A stretch of DNA of 64,000 nt from positions 514,001 through 578,000 of the forward strand of contig JAKOGI010000027.1 in NCBI GenBank assembly GCA_029747015.1, given 5' to 3'. Made by a program: the position numbers and the translations under genes. How positions within the stretch are numbered: position 1 is the first letter of the stretch; every line of letters begins with the position of its first letter. Source of the DNA: Carnegiea gigantea (Eukaryota; Streptophyta; Magnoliopsida; Caryophyllales; Cactaceae). The notes under the pieces were generated by a model. The model saw only the letters and a list, made by a program, of their open reading frames with translations, was not told the DNA's origin and did no database searches. Below, in pieces: positions 10,733-22,660 of the stretch.

Positions 10733-11641
10733 GCTAGTCAATATTTTCCCAAATAGCTTTTGTTAGATCACGCACCTTGCATATAAGTGGCATCTTAAAC
10801 TAGTCATTAATGGTCATAAATAGCAGTTCTCTACATTAATGGCCTCAACAAGTGCAAGTTGCTTTCTTCTGTTCGTATATACAGATGTAGTAGACTCTAC
10901 TTTTATTAAATGTTAAAAAATTGAAGGAAACTTGTTCAAATTTCATGTTATTCTTGATAAGTTTGGTCAATTGAAGAGAAAGGGGAGGTTATGGATGGAT
11001 GGATTAGACTCCCCATAAATGTGGCTGGTTATTTGAGAGAAATTATAGTGGATGATATCAAGATTTTTCTAGAAGTATAGGCTAGCAAGAAATTTGGAAT
11101 ATGCATTTATTGAAGTTGGTAAAAATCGACAATGATGGCTGTTTAAGATTGATATTGACATTAACAACTTTTTTTATTGTTTTTATTCTTGATAAGATTG
11201 CTGCAAGTTCTTTGATAACGTTTATTAATGGATTTTGGGGGACTTGTTCCAAAAATTGGTCTTCACTATGCAATAGATCAATGTGACCAAACCTAGTTAA
11301 TTAGTTATAGTTCACCACCCCCTTCGGTTGTTAGCGCCGTGATGCGCTTTGGATGCTTGTGTAAAGCCATTTCTTGGCAAGTTTAAGTCTATTGACAAGG
11401 GGGAATTGTGGGCTGGTGAGCTCCTAGTTGGAAACTAGTTAAGATTTTGGAGGGATTGTGGACAGTTCTTTTTTTCTTTATGACAAAAGATAAATGTTGC
11501 CCTAAGAGCAACGTTTAAGCAGCATTGATGACAGTGTCAGTAATTATACACTTTTCAATGTACAACCATTAATTGGAAGTAGAAATAAATATATTACAAC
11601 ACAATTTTTGCTTTTTCTTTAAAAAAAAAAAACCTTCATTG
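10733..11641. other. Intergenic, no supported gene
   Basis: AT-rich. The open frames at 11082-11286 on both strands overlap and have no motif. The stretch 11320-11480 has a codon-like feel but I cannot assign it. Confidence 0.4.
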
Positions 11642-11754
11642 ATTAATACCAGAGCTGGAAAAAGCTGACCCGACACGATTACCGACTTGAACCCGACACG
11701 AAAGTAAGCGGGTTTGGGTAAAGACTTTCAGCCCATTTAATTAAGTGGGTTGAC

Positions 11755-11850
11755 ACGTTTAACCCGTTTAATTAAACGGGTTAGGTTCAGATCGAAATTT
11801 TCGACATGAAAATTAACCTATTTAACCCGTTTAATTAAACGGGTTAATAG
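11755..11850. repeat. Left sub-terminal repeats of the hAT element
   Basis: AACCCGTTTAATTAAACGGG occurs at about 11760 and 11825, each a near-perfect palindrome, with looser ACCCGTTT copies after (11877-11892). Confidence 0.8.
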
Positions 11851-12052
11851 ATCAACCCGTATAACTTATTAACCTGTTTACCCGTTTACCCGATTAGTTG
11901 CCACGTTTTAGAATTTTTCATTTTTTATTTTTTTGTTGGAAATGAAATTTTAGGCGGGCTAAGAAGAGTCTGGACTAGGGTTTTTTTTGGTGCTTGGCTC
12001 TTGGTATAAAAGCTCTCTACGCACGCCATTCTCTATTTCTCTCTCATCTAAG

Positions 12053-12075
12053 GTCTCTCACTCTCTCTCTCTCTC
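12053..12075. repeat. CT microsatellite in the hAT leader
   Basis: A (CT)n run inside the 5' untranslated part of the transposase transcript, just before ATG 12076. Confidence 0.7.
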
Positions 12076-12925
12076 ATGGTCTCAGACTCTCAGTGTCGCA
12101 CCTCAGTACCTCACGCTCACCTTCCCAGACTCCCTCACAGTAACTGGCTCACTGCCTCACGCCCTCACCTCAACGCTCAATCACCACTCTTCTTCTCTAT
12201 TGTTCCGGCAACGACACAGCAGCTCACTCTCGGTGGTGTTGACATCTTTTCCGGCAAGGTTTGGCCACTCACAACTCTTTGGGTTTTTTTTTTTTTTTTG
12301 GGTCATTCTAATGCGATGCTCTTTCCCTCTCTTCTTCTCTATTTTTCAGATCTACAAACCTTCAACTCTCCGGTGATATTTCCGCCAAGGTAAACTCTGA
12401 TTCTTATTTTATTTTTTCACGATTGTATCCGAGCTTATGTTTTATTCAATCCCTCTTCTATTCCCTTCTCAGATCTGTAAAATTAGAATAATGTCAATTG
12501 GTTTGAGTCACGGAAATTTGAATTTTGCTGTTAATGCTTTTCTACTTCAATTAGGCCAATTGTTGTGCCATTTTTGTATCATAGGCTTCTTCATGTAATT
12601 GATCTGAGCGTACAGTAGCTGCTCTGATCCCCCCCCGCACACACACAAAACAAAAACAAAAAAAACAAAAAGCTAGTGTCTACACTGTCTACCAAAACAT
12701 CCTCTGTTTTGCAGTGCATAATATCAGTTTCCAGGCTTTTGGTTTGGCTTGGCCCAGGCCTCAATTAATGTCAATTGGTTTTAAATGTAGTGTTATATAA
12801 ATACTATTGTAGTTTCTACATTTATGTTGTACCATGATTTGTACTAAGAGTTGTCCTTTGCTTGCAACAGTGTTATGCTTAAGATTTACGACTAGCTCAT
12901 ATAATCCCCTTCAAAAGATTAATCT

Positions 12926-15352
12926 TTGTATATTTTTACTGTTGTTAGAGCCACGGCTTCAAAAGATTGTAATTCAGTCCCTATTGATGTGGAGTCTACT
13001 GGTGAGGAAGTTAATGTTGCTGAAGTTGAAGTTGATAGCAGGCATGCTATGAAGACTACAACTCTTAAGACTGGCTCATATAAGCCGCTTGCAGGTGGTA
13101 AGCCTCCAAAACACCAAAGAAAACTGACTTCAACTGCGTGGGAGCATTATGAGTTTCTTGAACCAGATGTGGATGGTAATTTATTTTGTAAATGCAAAAA
13201 ATGTGGCCAAATGTATCCTGGGGACAGTAAGTATGGCACTAGAAATTTGAAAAGACATTTGGGAATCTGTAAAAGAAGAAACACTAGAGACATAGGCCAA
13301 CTTCTTTTGGAGAGTCGATCTGGTTCATTGGGTAGTAGGCGTCCTGAATTTGATGCTGATGTATTTCGTCAATTGCTTGCTTTATGTGTTGTAAAGCATG
13401 ATCTCCCATTTCAATTTACTGAATATGATGGTGTGAAAGACATGTTCGCTTACTTGAATTCAGATGTCAAATTCTTTTCAAGAAAGACGACAAAAAATGA
13501 TATCCTTAAGTTATATATGAGGGAGAAGGAGAAACTTACTGAAACTTTGCAATCTTTCTCGGGTAGAATTGCATTCACTTCTGATTGTTGGACCTCACTA
13601 AATACTAATGGTTATATTTCCCTCACTGCCCATTACATTGATAAGAATTGGAGCCTACAAAAGAGACTCTTGAATTTTTCTTTTATGCCTCCACCTCATA
13701 GTGGCGCTGCCTTGGCTGAGAAGATCTTGATGTTGTTTAAAGATTGGGGTGTTGATTGAAAAGTGATGTGTTTGACTTTAGATAATGCTAGTTCAAATGA
13801 TACATGTGTTGATATGTTGAAGAGTCAACTTAAGCTTCTTTGTGATGGCTCTTATTTCCGTGTTCATTGTTGTGCACATATACTCAATTTGATTGTTAAG
13901 GAGGGGCTAAAGGATCTTGATGAGGCTGTGGGTAAAGTGAGAGAATGTGTCAGGTATTGCAAAGGGTCTCAAGTAAGAAAACAAAGGTTTCATGATTCAT
14001 GTAAGGTTTGTGATATTGTTTATAGTAAAGGGTTGCGTCAAGATGTCCCGACTAGATGGAATTCAACTTATCTAATGCTTGAAAGTGCTCTTTACTATAA
14101 AAAAGCGTTCAATCACTTGGAGGTTGTTGATGAGAATTTCAAATATTGTCCAAGGTTTGATGAATGGACAAAGATTGAAAAAATTTGTGGTTTCTTGAAG
14201 GTTTTTTATGAGGTTACTTGCAACTTTTCTGGTTCAAAGTATCCCACTGCCACTCTCTACTTCCCAAATGTTTTGAGGGTGAAATTAGAGTTGAAACAAC
14301 ATATGGAAAGTAGGGATACTTTCTTGAATAGCATGGCAACAAGGATGTTCATAAAATTTGAGAAGTATTGGTCTGAATTTAGTGCAATAATGGCCATTGC
14401 GGCGATTTTAGACCCTCGTTATAAGTTTCAGTTTGCAGAGTGGGCATATAAGAAGGTGTGGAATGATAACTATAATGTTGAGTTGGGTTTGCTGAAGGAT
14501 GGATTGTTTGCAATGTTTGATGAATATGCAAGGGAGCTCAATATTCCTTCATCCTCTAAATCTAACACTAGCACTAGCACTAGCACTCTCACTCAAGCTA
14601 CAAATGGAGTGAAGAAAGGTTGTCATGAGCTCTTTGAGGTATCATTTTGTATTTTTTTAAAATTTTTGTTCATTTTTTTGTGTTATATAAATAAACTAAT
14701 GTTGTTTTTCCTTTAGGACTTTGATCATTTTTCTAGTATGGAGTTTGCTTCTGTTACAAAATCTGAGTTGGAATTGTATTTGGAAGAAAACAAACTGCCT
14801 AGTTTCATTGAGGGGTTTGATGTGTTGGTATGGTGGAAAACCAATCAATTTCGGTTTCCAGTGCTTTCGCAAATGGCCCGAGATGTGTTGACAATTTCAT
14901 TGTCTACCGTGGCATCCGAATCAGCCTTTAGTGTTGGTGGAAGGGTCCTTGATGCATATAGAAGCTCTCTTAATCCGAAAACTTTGGAGGCCGTCATTTG
15001 CCTAAGGGATTGGGTCTTTGATCAAGGTGATGCCTTTGTTTTCTAAACTTTCTGCTCTTTCTCTTTTATTCTCCACTTTATGCCCTTTTTTGCTTCCCTT
15101 GTTTACTCTTTAAGTTTCTGCCCTTCCCTATATTTTCCATTTATATATTTTTGTTCTTTTTCTAATTTTAGTTATTTTATTGTTTTGGTTCTCTTTTAAT
15201 TAGCACTCATGCTGGTTGAAGAAATGAATGTGGATGACTTGTGTGGAGATGTCATGAAGTTAAACCTCAATGGTGGTGATGATGGTGAAGTAACATCAAA
15301 GTTTTCTAGTGGAAGTGGAATTACCCCAAAATCTGGGGTTGGCAATTATTAG
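12926..15352 (+). pseudogene. hAT transposase (zf-BED, dimerisation domain), one nonsense codon
   Basis: A transposase of the plant RICESLEEPER/Tag2-like hAT group, which cuts and pastes hAT elements in the nucleus. Exons 12926-14638, 14717-15026 and 15204-15352 join in phase (donors GAG|GTATCA and CAAG|GTGATG, acceptors TTTAG and ATTAG), 723 residues from the first ATG. A BED zinc finger (STAWEHYEF, CKCKKCGQMY, NLKRHLGICK) covers residues 70-115. Next come the first catalytic region (FTSDCWTS), CLTLDNASSND, TRWNSTYLML, and the C-terminal hAT dimerisation block (VASESAFSVGGRVLD). TGA at 13757-13759, between the first two catalytic blocks, breaks the frame; the frame continues unchanged after it. 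The true start may be 13049, or an upstream exon 12076-12389 joined to 12949, which also fits in phase. Length is normal for the family. Confidence 0.9.
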
Positions 15353-15594
15353 GCTTTTTAAGTTTGGTAATTTTTTAAGAGTCTGGACAAGTGGTTTGTC
15401 TGTTTGCTTGGTATTTCAGTTATGGACAAGAAGCTATTTTGTAATAATTTTGTAATTCTTTTTAGTTCTTGTTGGTTTGTAATGTTTGATGTTTGGAAGA
15501 GAGCCTTGTATTCATTGAATTTATCCTAGATGTGCCAGCAGGTTCTGATTGGAATTATTCGTAGCTAACTACAGGTAAATGGGTTGATTGGATA

Positions 15595-15775
15595 AACAGG
15601 TAACCCAGTTCTGACCCGTTTACTTAAACGGGTAAACAGGTTGAAATCAGGTCAGCCTGATTAATTTTTAAACAGGTTCAGGTTGGCAGTCTCAACCCGT
15701 TTAAATAAATAGGTCGGGTTCAGGTTGGGGCGTGTTCAACCCGTTTAAGTTCAACCCGAACACGAACCCGACCCG
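15595..15775. repeat. Right sub-terminal repeats of the hAT element
   Basis: ACCCGTTTACTTAAACGGGT near 15615 and further AACCCGTTTAA copies near 15695 and 15737 mirror those at the left end. Confidence 0.8.
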
Positions 15776-15806
15776 ATCTGACCTATTTGCCAGCTCTAAT
15801 TAATAC

Positions 15807-16283
15807 ACTATAATTTGAATTTTCTTGAATTGACCCTCCTCTTCCTATTTTTCTCGCCGCACTTCCCCACCCCCCGCATTTTCTCTCTCATCAAGCCCCA
15901 GTTCACTCCCTCAGTAGTCAGCATCTCTCAAACTCTTGTCCTCCTTCAACATTTGCTGCCTACCAACCTACCACCACATTGCTTTACCATTATTGTAGTC
16001 CCTACCATCAACTCACCTGCACCACACCATTGAGTGCAACATGCCCATGAGTCATCAATAGAGGAGGTTGGCCAACTCCGGCGAAGAAAAGTTGAAAACT
16101 TTGATTCGTTGTTGAACCACTGCCCAGATCAAAAAAGTTTTCCCCAGTTCTACAATTTTTAACTAAATTTAAATGCTTTATTTTGGGTTTGGGTTCACCA
16201 TTTTTGTCGAAGAAGTCGGCCAATTAGGGCACCATCTAATCTCACCAGCTTTACCGGCGAAAGGTGGTCGGAGACACACATAT
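15807..16283. other. Intergenic, no supported gene
   Basis: C/T-rich then mixed sequence. The frames 15815-16033 (+) and 16008-16223 (-) lack motifs and overlap each other. Confidence 0.4.
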
Positions 16284-16286
16284 TTA

Positions 16287-16710
16287 GGCCCTGTTCTTTT
16301 CGTTTTTAGATTTACTAACCTCAACCCATTTCAACCTACTTCAACCCACTTCAACCAATTTCAATCCACCTGAAGAAAAAAAAATACCAACCTCAACCCA
16401 CTTCAACCTACATCAATCTACTTCAACCCACTTCAGCCAACTTCAACCCATCCCTTCATAATTTTAATAATTTGTAAAGTGTCATGTGAGATTTAATTAT
16501 TTTTGCAAAGTAGTATGATTTGAAAATGGTGGAAATTTATAAGTAAATTAGGGTGGGTAAAATGATGAAGTAGGTTAAGGTAGGTTAAAGTAGGTTAAGG
16601 TGGATTGAATTTTTTTTACGTGATAAATTGAACTTGGTTAAAATAATGAAAATAGATTGAAGTGGGTTGAGGTTGATATTTTAGAATCGACCCACGAAAA
16701 GAACAAGACC
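16287..16710. mobile_element. Harbinger-like MITE B
   Basis: Starts GGCCCTGTTCTTTTCG and ends CGAAAAGAACAAGACC; flanks are TTA (16284-16286) and TAA (16711-16713), one base different. The left half has CAACCCACTTCAACC units and the right half their reverse complement (GGTTGAAGTGGGTTG), so the element can fold back on itself. Confidence 0.7.
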
Positions 16711-17026
16711 TAAAAAAATTACAAAAAAAAGTATTCCGTGTGCAACTATGAAATTTGATAATTTCTTATCATGTTCAAAATCCATACCTCCGGGAATCAT
16801 TTAATTTCTAATTGCAATTTGCAAACGTGAGACACAGATGAAGACATTGAGATATAGAAATGATTACAGGAATGCATCGCACAAATTAAACGACGCAAAA
16901 CATTTAAGCACGTATCAGTGCCACCTCCTATATTTTAAAATTAACAACAAATTTATATTACTGATATATTTTGCAACAATAACGATCACACTATTTTCTT
17001 ATGTTACATCTGAATTTTTTGAATAC
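16711..17026. other. AT-rich spacer between MITEs
   Basis: No frame with a recognisable motif; the 82-codon frame at 16838-17086 runs into element C1. Confidence 0.4.
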
Positions 17027-17259
17027 GGGCCTGTTATTTTTGTGGGTAAATTGGGGTGGGTAAAAGGGCGATATGGGTTGAAGTAGGTTGTGGGTTGAAG
17101 TAGGTTGAATTTTTTTAACGTCATAAATTAAACTTTAGTTGATAGTAGAAGTGGGTTCAAGTAGGTTAAAGTGGGTTTAAATATATTGAAGTATGTTGAA
17201 GTGGGTTGAAGTGGGTTAAGGTTGGTATTTTCAAATTTACCTATGAAAAAAAAAAGGCC
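17027..17259. mobile_element. Harbinger-like MITE C1
   Basis: Starts GGGCCTGTTATTTTTGTG, then GGTAAATTGGGGTGGG, and ends with GAAAAAAAAAAGGCC. The interior is GTAGGTTGAAGTGGGTTAA-type units. No clean target duplication seen. Confidence 0.55.
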
Positions 17260-17447
17260 GTATATAAAAAGTTGTCATCAATAAATTTTGTAACCCAAAT
17301 CGTCAAAAATAATTGACAAGTTGTGGTGGCCTCCAACGTCCAGAAAAATAGTTACAAAATTATGAAATTACCATTCTGCGAAAAAAATGCACTAAAAATT
17401 ACAATAACTGTATAAATTATCACACATAATTACATTCTCATTATTTA

Positions 17448-17601
17448 GCCTACTTCAACCCACCACAAAAAAAAAAAAAATACCAACTTCAACCAACTTC
17501 AACCCACCTCAAAAAAAATACCAACTTTAATCCACCTCAACCAACCTTACCCCACTTCATCAATTTACCCACCCCAATTTACCCACGAAAAGAACAGGCC
17601 C
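17448..17601. mobile_element. Harbinger-like MITE C2, left end eroded
   Basis: The right end CCCACGAAAAGAACAGGCCC is intact and followed by TTA (17602-17604); TTA also precedes position 17448. The left terminal repeat is reduced to GCC. The interior is CAACCCACCTCAA units. Confidence 0.55.
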
Positions 17602-17604
17602 TTA

Positions 17605-18122
17605 TTCAGAAAATGTGTCCGAGGTTAGAGTTGTCAGCATAGTCTATATGAATCAATAATACTTGCAGCGGCAAACCTGACTGGTAGTGGTGATAGTGTT
17701 ATTGACGTATCTTGTATGTGTAGAATTTAAAAAAAAAAATTCTTATAACTTAAACCTTTAAATGAAAAGACAATAAAATGAAAAGCCCTATCAAAAAAAA
17801 TAAAGAAGTAAAAAGTTTGTATTGTTTATTTTTTATTAAATAAGCCTGCAGTTAATGGTAATGATATTAACATTAAATTCTTTTTCTGATTTTTATATAG
17901 TGTTATTGCATTTATTAAACCTTAACAGTTGCCCTTAGCATCGTTTATTTATTTGTGTTTTAAGTTGTTATTGGTATTATCGTTTGAATTCTCTTGTTGA
18001 TTCTACTTCAGGCACAACAGTGATGCGGTGGACACATTATGCAGGGTTAGGACGCTTTGTTATGGGGGAGGAGGGGGGGCTTGATTGACATCGAAGGAGA
18101 TTTTGTTTTACAATGGAGCATG
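17605..18122. other. Intergenic, nothing seen
   Basis: AT-rich with short poly-A runs; a G-run at 18065-18077. No frame or inverted repeat. Confidence 0.4.
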
Positions 18123-18232
18123 TTTTGGGGGTTAGATTTTAATATAAGAGTGTGTATGTGTTGCATTAAAAAGTGTAGCTGCTTTGCCAAATTGAGTATT
18201 CATGAAAAAAAAAAAAAAAATGGTTGTTGCTA
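18123..18232. repeat. Copy 1 of a local duplication, split by the copia element
   Basis: The stretch GGGGGTTAGATTTTAATATA...AAATGGTTGTTGCTA matches 23718-23832 (AGGGTTGGATTAATATAGG...AAATGGTTGTTAAGA). The copia element inserted in copy 1 at the GTTTT that follows. Confidence 0.7.
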
Positions 18233-18237
18233 GTTTT

Positions 18238-18721
18238 TGTTGGAATTTTCCAAGAATAAAATAAGAATGACAGGTTTTTATAGTGCTTATCCTAAAAGGT
18301 GGATAAGCATGGTGCCTTTTCAGGTTTACCCACCTTATCCAATCCTTTCGGTGAAAAGGTGGATAAGCATGGTGCTCTTTCAGGTTTACCCACCTTATCC
18401 AATCATTTCGGTGAAAAGGTAGATAAGTATTGTACCTCTTTAAGATTTAACCGCCCTATTCATTTTTGGTGCCTCTTCAGGCATGATCACTCCTCTATAT
18501 AAGGAGGAGTGAAATCACAATCACGGCATAAAATCAATGTAAGTGACTGCAGCACTCTCATCGATTAACCTTTGAGAGAACCTTGAAACACACACTTGTT
18601 TTTACCAAGTAGATTATCCCTAAGATTATTAGCGGTACAACAAATAAGTCTTAAGGAAACTGTTTCTTTTCACAATTTACCTAGTTTATCCTGTACCACA
18701 TTCAACTCAATTTTTCTATCA
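18238..18721 (+). repeat. Left LTR of the copia element (484 bp)
   Basis: Runs from TGTTGGAATT to TTCTATCA. It contains two full copies plus a partial copy of a 60-bp unit (GGTGGATAAGCATGGTGC...TTTCGGTGAAAA), while the right LTR has one fewer. The promoter TATA is CTCTATATAAGGAG near 18493-18506. Confidence 0.92.
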
Positions 18722-18740
18722 ATCTTAAGACTTACTTGAG

Positions 18741-21700
18741 ATGGTGTCAATTCGTGAAATGACATCCAACTTTCAGAAGTTTGACAAATTCGAGGGTGTG
18801 GGCTTCCGGCGCTGGCAAAAGAAGATGTATTTCCTTCTTACAACTTTGAAGGTCGTGTATGTGCTCAACACTCTATATCCAATAGAGACGGAAAATGGGA
18901 CTTTGGAGCAAGCCCGCTGAAGATCCAAGTTCGAGAACGATGACTACATTTGTCGATGTCATATCTTAAATAGCATGTCGGACGCCTTGTTCGATGTCTA
19001 TCAAGGCATGGAATCGGCAAAGGAATTATGGGAGGTGCTAGAGAACAAATACATGACAGAAGATGCTTCTAGTAAGAATTTCTTTGTAAGTAAATTTAAT
19101 AACTATAAGATGGTCGAAGGACATTCTGTTCTCGATCAATTGCATGAAATTCAACGAATCCTAAGTCACTTCAAGCAACATAAAATGCACATGGATGAGA
19201 CTATTATAGTTTCCTCTATAGTGGACAAACTTCCCCCCTCTTGGAAAGATACTAAAAGAACTTTAAAACATAAGAAATAAGAAATGTCACTTGAGGAATT
19301 GGCTAACCATATTCGAATAGAAGAACAGTTACGTGTGCAAGATGAGTCAAAGGAGCATGTCTCAAAGATTCATGTTGTCGAAGATAGTGAGTCGAGTCAA
19401 GTGCCAAAGGGAAACAAGAAGAGGCCTAATAAGGACAACAACAACAAGAGTAACAAGAAGGCTAAAGTGGTTTGTTGGGAATGCAACAAACCGGGCCACA
19501 AGAAAAGAGATTGTACCATTTGGAAGCGCAAACATAGCTTGAACAACCAAAAGGCAAAGGCAAAGGACAACTTTGTAGCCATGATCAATGATCAAATCAA
19601 TATTGTTCAAAGTGACAATGATTGGTGGGTTGATTCGGGTGCTTCCAAGCATGTGTGTAAGGATCGTTCTTTCTTCAAGACTCTTGTGTCGGTTGAAGAT
19701 GGAAAAGTACTCTACATGGGCAATACTTCTACTGTTGATGTTAAAGGAATAGGCCAAGTAGAGTCAGTCTTCACTTCCGGAAAAATTCTGACTTTAAATG
19801 ATGTATATTTTGTGTCGGAAGTTAAAAATAATCTTGTTTCTGGTTTTCTTCTTAATAAGTTTGGCTTCAAGCAAGTGCATGAGGCCGATAAATTTATCCT
19901 GTCTAAAGGGAGTGTCTTTGTGGGGAAAGATTATGCTAGTGGTGACATGTTTAAGTTAAATGTAATTACTCCTTCTAGTGGTAATAAGATGAATGATTCT
20001 ACTTACATGCTTGTGTATTCTTTATCTTCTCTATGGCATAATCGTCTTGGATATGTTAATTATAAAAGATTAAAAGAGATGTCAAGACTTGAGTTAATTC
20101 CTAATTTTGATGGAAACATAGAGAAATGTAAGACATGCATGTTAACAAAGATCACTAGAAGTTCTTTTCTAACTGTTCAAAGAATCATTAAATTACTTGA
20201 ATTAATTCATAGTGATTTAGGTGATTTTCATAGCACTCTCTATTTTGGGAGAAAGAAATATTATGCCACTTTCATTGATGATTTTATAAGATACTGCCAA
20301 GTATACCTTTTACATGCTAAAAGTGAAGCACTAGACATGTTTAGAATATTTAAGAATGAATCTGAGTTACATTGTGAAACCTTCATTAAAAGACTAAGAT
20401 CAGATAGGGGTGGTGAATACTATGATCCAAGTTATTTTCAATCAACTGGTATAATCCATGAAGTCACAGCACCTTATACACCACAACAAAATGGTGTGGC
20501 AGAAAGGAAAAATAGACCACTAACTGAAATGATCAATGCTATGCTTTCTAAATCCGGTTTAAGTGAAGGCTTTTGGGGTGAAGCGATGCTCATAGCATGC
20601 TACATCCTAAATAGGATTCCTAATAAAAGGAATTCAAGTACTCCTTATGAATTATGGAATAAGAAAAAGCCAAATCTGAGTTATTTCAGAGTTTAGGGGT
20701 GCAGGGCTATTGTAAGAGTCCTAGAACCCAAGAAAAGAAAATTGGAGGAAAGAGAAATTGAGTGCATCTTTATAGGCTATGCTAAACATAGCAAAACCTA
20801 TAGGTTTTTGGTTATAGAACCAAATGCTTCTGTTACGGTTAACACCGTGATAGAATCAATTGATACCATTTTTGATGAAACTAGATTCTGTTCAAATCCT
20901 AAACCAAATAATTTTATTCCAACCACTAGGACTCCAAGTAATGATCAAGAATAAGGAGACATAGTGGAAGTAAGGAGAAGTAAACGGATTAGAAAGGAGA
21001 AATTCTTTGGTTCTGATTTCTTTGTCTATTTGATAGAGGGAACAAGAGATTCCATTGAAAATGAAATACCCTATGTTTATAGCATTGATTCGGATCCTAA
21101 CTCATTTAAAGAGGCTATGGAATCTCAAGATGCTTCTTTTTGGAAAAAAGCAGTCCAAGATGAAATGGATTCAATCATGAAAAATAGCACATGGGTCTTA
21201 GTTGATGTACCCCGGGATGTAAGCCTATCACATCAAAGTGGATCTTTAAAAGAAAAAGGAAAGTAGATGGTACTATAGAAAGGTTCAAAGCCCGGTTGGT
21301 CATAAGGAGTTTTAGCCAAAAACATGGTATTGACTACTTTGACACATATGCACCGGTGGCTAGGATTGCAACCATAAGAGTTCTCATTGCTCTTGCTGCA
21401 ATTCAAAGGCTAGTAATTCACCAAATGGATGTGAAAACAGCATTCTTAAATGGTGAATTAGAGGAAGAGGTCTACATGAAACAACCAAAAGGTTTTCTTG
21501 TTTCAGGCCAAGAAAACAAAGTATGCAAACTCATAAGATCATTGTATGGCCTAAAACAAGCACCTAAACAATGGCATCAAAAGTTTGATGAAGTAGTGCT
21601 ATCTTATGGGTTTAGTATCAATGAATCTAACAAATATGTATATTCTAAGTTTGAACATGGAAAATGTGTGATTATATGCTTATATGTTGATGACATGCTA

Positions 21701-22660
21701 ATTTTTGGCATTGACTTAGAAGAAATAGAGAAAACCAGGTGTTTTCTTTCTTCCAAGTTCTCCATGAAAGACATGGGAGAGGTCGATGTTACACTCGGTA
21801 TTAAGATCATTAGAAATAATGATGGAATCCACTTGTCCCAATCTCGTTATATTGAGAAAGTGCTTGGGAGGTTCAATTATAAAGATTGCTCCCCAGTGGC
21901 TACTCCTTTCGATCCAACCTATAAGTTGACTCGAAATAGGCGGAGACCTATCGCACAACTTGAGTATGCAAAGGTCATAGGGTGCTTGATGTACGCCATG
22001 ACAAGCACAAGGCCAGATATTGCATTTGCCGTTGGGAAGTTAAGTCGATATACTAGTAACCCTAGTAAGTTTCATTGGCATGCAATACGTTGAGTTTTGA
22101 AATACTTAAAGAAAACTCAAGATTATGTTATGTGTTATTCAGGTTATCCTTCGGTCTTAGAAGGATACTCAGATGCAAGTTGGATAACTGATAAAGAGGA
22201 CTATGCCTCTACATCAGGTTATATATACTTGCTTGGTGGAGGGGCAGTATCTTGGGCATCTAAGAAACAAACTTGCATAACCGACTCCACCATGGCTGCT
22301 GAGTTTGTAGCTTTGGCTGCAGCAAGCAAGGAGGCAGAGTGGCTGCGGAATTTGCTATTGGAAGTGCCTTTATGGCCGAAACCAATGTCGCCACTCTCCA
22401 TACTTTGTGATAGTAAGACCACACTATCCAAGGTTTATAGTCATGTCTATAATAGAAAATCAAGGCACATTGGACTTAGACATGCCTATGTCCATCAGTT
22501 GATCAAAGATGGAGTGATTACAGTTAATTATGTGCAAACAAATGAGAATCTTGCAGATCCTTTAACTAAGGATCTAGCAAGAGACTTGGTGTTGAGAACA
22601 TCAAGAGGGATGGGACTTAAGCCCATATCTACAATTACTAGCAAAGAAGCCTCAACTTAA
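18741..22660 (+). pseudogene. Copia Gag-Pol polyprotein, multiply disabled
   Basis: The polyprotein that would build the particle, process itself, copy RNA to DNA and integrate it. In order: UBN2-type Gag from ATG 18741; CCHC zinc knuckle (CWECNKPGHKKRDC, near 19480); protease active site (WWVDSGASKHV, near 19624); pre-integrase block; integrase (FIDDF, RSDRGGEY, TPQQNGVAERKN); RT (MDVKTAFLNGELEEEVYM, YVDDMLIFG); RNase H (EGYSDASW, DSTMAAEF). Breaks: TGA 18918-18920, TAA 19278-19280, TAG 20694-20696, TAA 20952-20954, a frameshift near 21213-21220, TGA 22091-22093. The first integrase motif is altered (HSDLGDF). It resembles TNT1-94-type polyproteins. Not functional. Confidence 0.93.

Larger units (their letters stand above)
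11650..15798 (+). mobile_element. Complete hAT transposon, 4149 bp, perfect 8-bp TSD
   Basis: The termini are CAGAGCTGGAAAAAG (left) and, reversed, TAGAGCTGGCAAATAG (right). ATTAATAC flanks the element exactly at 11642-11649 and 15799-15806. It encodes a hAT transposase on the plus strand. Both ends carry palindromic AACCCGTTTAATTAAACGGG-type sub-terminal repeats, as expected for transposase binding sites. The perfect duplication and nearly open transposase suggest a fairly recent insertion. One in-frame stop (13757-13759) makes this copy doubtful as a transposase source. Confidence 0.92.

Noticed and set aside
12076..12389. Upstream frame as first coding exon of the hAT transposase
   Set aside because: The splice to 12949 keeps phase, but the peptide is low-complexity and unlike hAT N-termini; mentioned as a possibility only.
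19362..19757. Minus-strand frames opposite the copia gag
   Set aside because: Antisense shadows of the zinc-knuckle region.
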